A stretch of 64,000 nucleotides of DNA. It comes from Dictyobacter aurantiacus (GTDB lineage: Bacteria > Chloroflexota > Ktedonobacteria > Ktedonobacterales > Ktedonobacteraceae). Positions 61,894 through 64,000 of the stretch are shown here, piece after piece (within the stretch, counting starts at the first letter, position 1; each line of letters opens with the position of its first letter). The stretch is taken from the NCBI RefSeq assembly GCF_003967515.1, contig NZ_BIFQ01000002.1:310001-374000 (forward strand), in the 5' to 3' direction. The position numbers and the translations under genes were made by a program. The notes beneath the pieces are model-generated. The model was not told the DNA's origin. It did no database searches and was given only the letters and a program-made list of their open reading frames with translations.

Positions 61894-64000
61894 TTATAGC
61901 ATGGAACTTGTTGATAGCGCGGCAATGACCACACCCATGATTAAGGCAAGGAGCGCAAGAAGCGTGAAGAAGAGGGAAGATACCCACAACTGTAGTACGC
62001 TGCTGGTGAGAGCCAGCACGAAAATAATCTGGAGCAGGCGGCGATCGCCCGAGCGTTTCTGGTTTGTTGACCACCATAAAAAGATGAGCGCCATTCCGGC
62101 TAGCAGCATGCCGAAAAGCAGGTTGGGCAGTTGGGAGTTATATGCACCCTCGTCCCAGTTTTGCAACACACTTGAGAGGGGAATCTGGGGAACTCCTTTG
62201 GCAACGTAAAAAACGGTGCAGAGGACAATGTTCATAAGAAGCAGAAAACGATCGCTTCTCGTCAGTGGTCGCGTTAATCTGCCGATGCTGATGATGGCGA
62301 GGATGACGAAGAGGAGCGCCGCGATCTGATACCAGGTGATCCCAATACCTCCAATAGCATACAGGATCGCCGGCGTTGGGTCCGTCAGACCATAGAGCCC
62401 TATCAATAATGCGCATCCGCTGGCTGTTGACGCGATCAGCATATGCTCAAACCATACGGGCACGTGCACAAGCCAGGACGCACGCTCACTAATCAGCGTA
62501 GCAACTCGCTCAATCTGTGTGATCTGCCGTGCCAGAGGCAGAAGCAGCAAGGCAAGCACACCGATACTGCCAGCGAGCATGAGCCAGGTCAAACTACCAG
62601 CGATACTATTGTTTAGTGTAGAGAACGTTGCTTGCAGCTCAGGAGTCTGTGTCAGCAGCACAGAACTCTCCCATGGGAACACCTGTAGCTGCGCGCAGAC
62701 AAGCGCAGTGAAAAAGAGCATAACATGATCCCAAAAGGTAAAGGTGCCAGAAAAGCGTGTAAATAGCCAGCGAATAAGCATCAGAACGCCTGCTATTATC
62801 AACCCATAGATGACAATCTGTGTTGACGAAAGCAGGTCAGCGATCGTCCAGGTCAGTGTAAATGTGCTATACGGTCCGTAGGGGAGCGCTACCCCATCCC
62901 CCAGGAAGTTGAGCATGCCAGCACAGACGAGAGCCAGGATCAACAATGGCAGACGATCTATACGCGCGAAACGGTGCAGAATAAAGAGGGAGATCGGAAG
63001 AACGATAGCGACGACAAAAATAATTATGTTGTTGATAATGGCGATATTGTCCCTGGACTGGAAAAGGGGGCCTGCAGATGAAAAAGCATCGTTGATCTCC
63101 TGCGTTCCATAGACAAGCTGGAAGGCTCCGTACACGAGCGCGACCATACCCAGGGCGACGCGGTCAAACCAGATACGCTCTGGCGTTGAAAGCAGCAGGA
63201 CGAGCACAGCAACGCAAAACAATATGACCACGAGCGTCGTATTGATTGCGCTATAGGTACTGGCTGATATACCGGTCTGGAGATAGGGGAGCGACGGCAA
63301 CTGTTGCTGCGCTCCATACACATACTGGAGTAAAGCGGCGGACCCCACGATGGTCGCCAGTGTGACCCGGCTCTGCGCGGTCACGCGTGCCGCTGGTTGG
63401 AAGCATGAGAACAGGGCGGTGCCAATAATGGATATACCCAGCAGTTGGTAGAGCATAATCTGAGAGAGTGCTTGCTGTACCGTGGGTATGGTTTGCAATG
63501 CCACACAGGCGAGAAAAAAGGCCGGTATGGCTACGCGGAGGAGGCCACGCAGTACCGGATCATGCTTGTCTGTTAGCCGTTGTTGGACCAGACTACAGAT
63601 ACATAACAAAACGAGCGATAGGCTAAGACCAGTAAACGCAGAGGAGCCTTGAGAAAACTGAAAGGCGTAGATGCCACCTCCAAGCGCGCAACAGAACAGT
63701 AGTATCAGTAGTACGAGCGAACTGGCCAAGCGCAGGCCAGGCAAGAAGGTAGCAAGGATCGTGCTCCAGCGCGCCTGCACAATATTCTGAGGTCCGAGGC
63801 GCTTATAGTATTCGAGCAGCCAGAAGAACGGGTCCAGCACACGGCGCGGACTGGGCGCCAGCCTGTTACCATCGGTAGAAAGCGGATGCCCGGTCGCTGA
63901 CATCACGGTAAAGCGGGTGTCGATGCCGCGATCATCCAGCATATGCAGCATAGCCGCCCCACCCTGTACGCTCTTTTCCACCCACAGTCTGGTCGCATGG
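61894..64000 (-). CDS. Large polytopic membrane protein, 5' end outside the window
   Basis: At least 702 residues. The frame stays open to the window edge, so the true start may lie beyond. GTG 63981 and ATG 63951 are possible internal starts. The first 75 residues are polar. After them come about 18 hydrophobic helices (e.g. LASSLVLLILLFCCALGGGIYAF, INNIIIFVVAIVLPISLFIL; each a full span). No Walker, protease or transport signature is visible. It could be a flippase, transporter or membrane scaffold. Its proximity to the RiPP genes is suggestive only. Confidence 0.65.
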   Translation of the reverse strand, partial: HATRLWVEKSVQGGAAMLHMLDDRGIDTRFTVMSATGHPLSTDGNRLAPSPRRVLDPFFWLLEYYKRLGPQNIVQARWSTILATFLPGLRLASSLVLLILLFCCALGGGIYAFQFSQGSSAFTGLSLSLVLLCICSLVQQRLTDKHDPVLRGLLRVAIPAFFLACVALQTIPTVQQALSQIMLYQLLGISIIGTALFSCFQPAARVTAQSRVTLATIVGSAALLQYVYGAQQQLPSLPYLQTGISASTYSAINTTLVVILFCVAVLVLLLSTPERIWFDRVALGMVALVYGAFQLVYGTQEINDAFSSAGPLFQSRDNIAIINNIIIFVVAIVLPISLFILHRFARIDRLPLLILALVCAGMLNFLGDGVALPYGPYSTFTLTWTIADLLSSTQIVIYGLIIAGVLMLIRWLFTRFSGTFTFWDHVMLFFTALVCAQLQVFPWESSVLLTQTPELQATFSTLNNSIAGSLTWLMLAGSIGVLALLLLPLARQITQIERVATLISERASWLVHVPVWFEHMLIASTASGCALLIGLYGLTDPTPAILYAIGGIGITWYQIAALLFVILAIISIGRLTRPLTRSDRFLLLMNIVLCTVFYVAKGVPQIPLSSVLQNWDEGAYNSQLPNLLFGMLLAGMALIFLWWSTNQKRSGDRRLLQIIFVLALTSSVLQLWVSSLFFTLLALLALIMGVVIAALSTSSML

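Overview
The window reads as chromosomal DNA of a soil-type Ktedonobacteria (Chloroflexota) relative. This is inferred from gene content: YafY/WYL, MocR, LLM-flavin and S53 peptidase genes, an AfsR-like NB-ARC/TPR regulator, lipoprotein solute-binding proteins, GC-rich coding sequence and AT-rich spacers full of hairpins. No rRNA, tRNA, CRISPR array, phage gene or intact insertion sequence was found. Most genes are single units or short operons for stress response, transport and catabolism.

Layout. 0.16-2.4 kb: an ECF sigma factor translationally coupled to a one-pass membrane protein with a penicillin-binding transpeptidase fold whose SxN and KTG motifs are altered. 2.5-8.6 kb: FeS photolyase-like protein, YggT protein, cupin, P450 and a His-rich PadR regulator. 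9.4-20.6 kb: catalase, DHA2-type efflux pump, a short S53 peptidase, TetR, LLM oxidoreductase, a textbook ohrR-ohr pair with TACAATT operators, LysE exporter and GNAT. 20.9-24.7 kb: dipeptide/nickel-type ABC importer operon. 25-38 kb: OFA-type MFS transporter, LLM oxidoreductase, PAS/GAF histidine kinase, AhpD-like protein, MocR regulator next to a PEP-mutase/isocitrate-lyase enzyme, zinc alcohol dehydrogenase, NIPSNAP and WYL regulator. 38.9-50.2 kb: large S53 peptidase, PP1-like phosphatase, an MntA-HepT toxin-antitoxin module, a heterodimeric ABC exporter, S1-domain protein, HAD phosphatase and an amino-acid-type binding protein.

50.3-61.8 kb holds the most distinctive locus, a YcaO-type RiPP (thiazole/oxazole-modified peptide) cluster on the minus strand. 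A 68-residue precursor has an acidic leader ending in Gly-Gly and a 37-residue core rich in Gly, Tyr, Asn and Cys. It is followed by a terminator/attenuator, then an RRE/E1-like protein with a decayed YcaO half, an azoline-type YcaO cyclodehydratase with a PxPxP tail and a SagB-type dehydrogenase. A TetR regulator, an XRE/NB-ARC/TPR regulator and a polytopic membrane protein running off the right edge flank it. No dedicated exporter or leader peptidase is visible inside the window.

The spacers carry three repeat families. (1) MITE-like elements of about 190-200 bp with 12-bp terminal inverted repeats, 7-bp target duplications and a central near-perfect hairpin whose arms vary by compensatory change. 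(2) A 234-bp element with 19-bp inverted ends and a 9-bp duplication. (3) A short GC-rich repeat beginning GTAGGTG that supplies the TAG stop codon of four unrelated genes.
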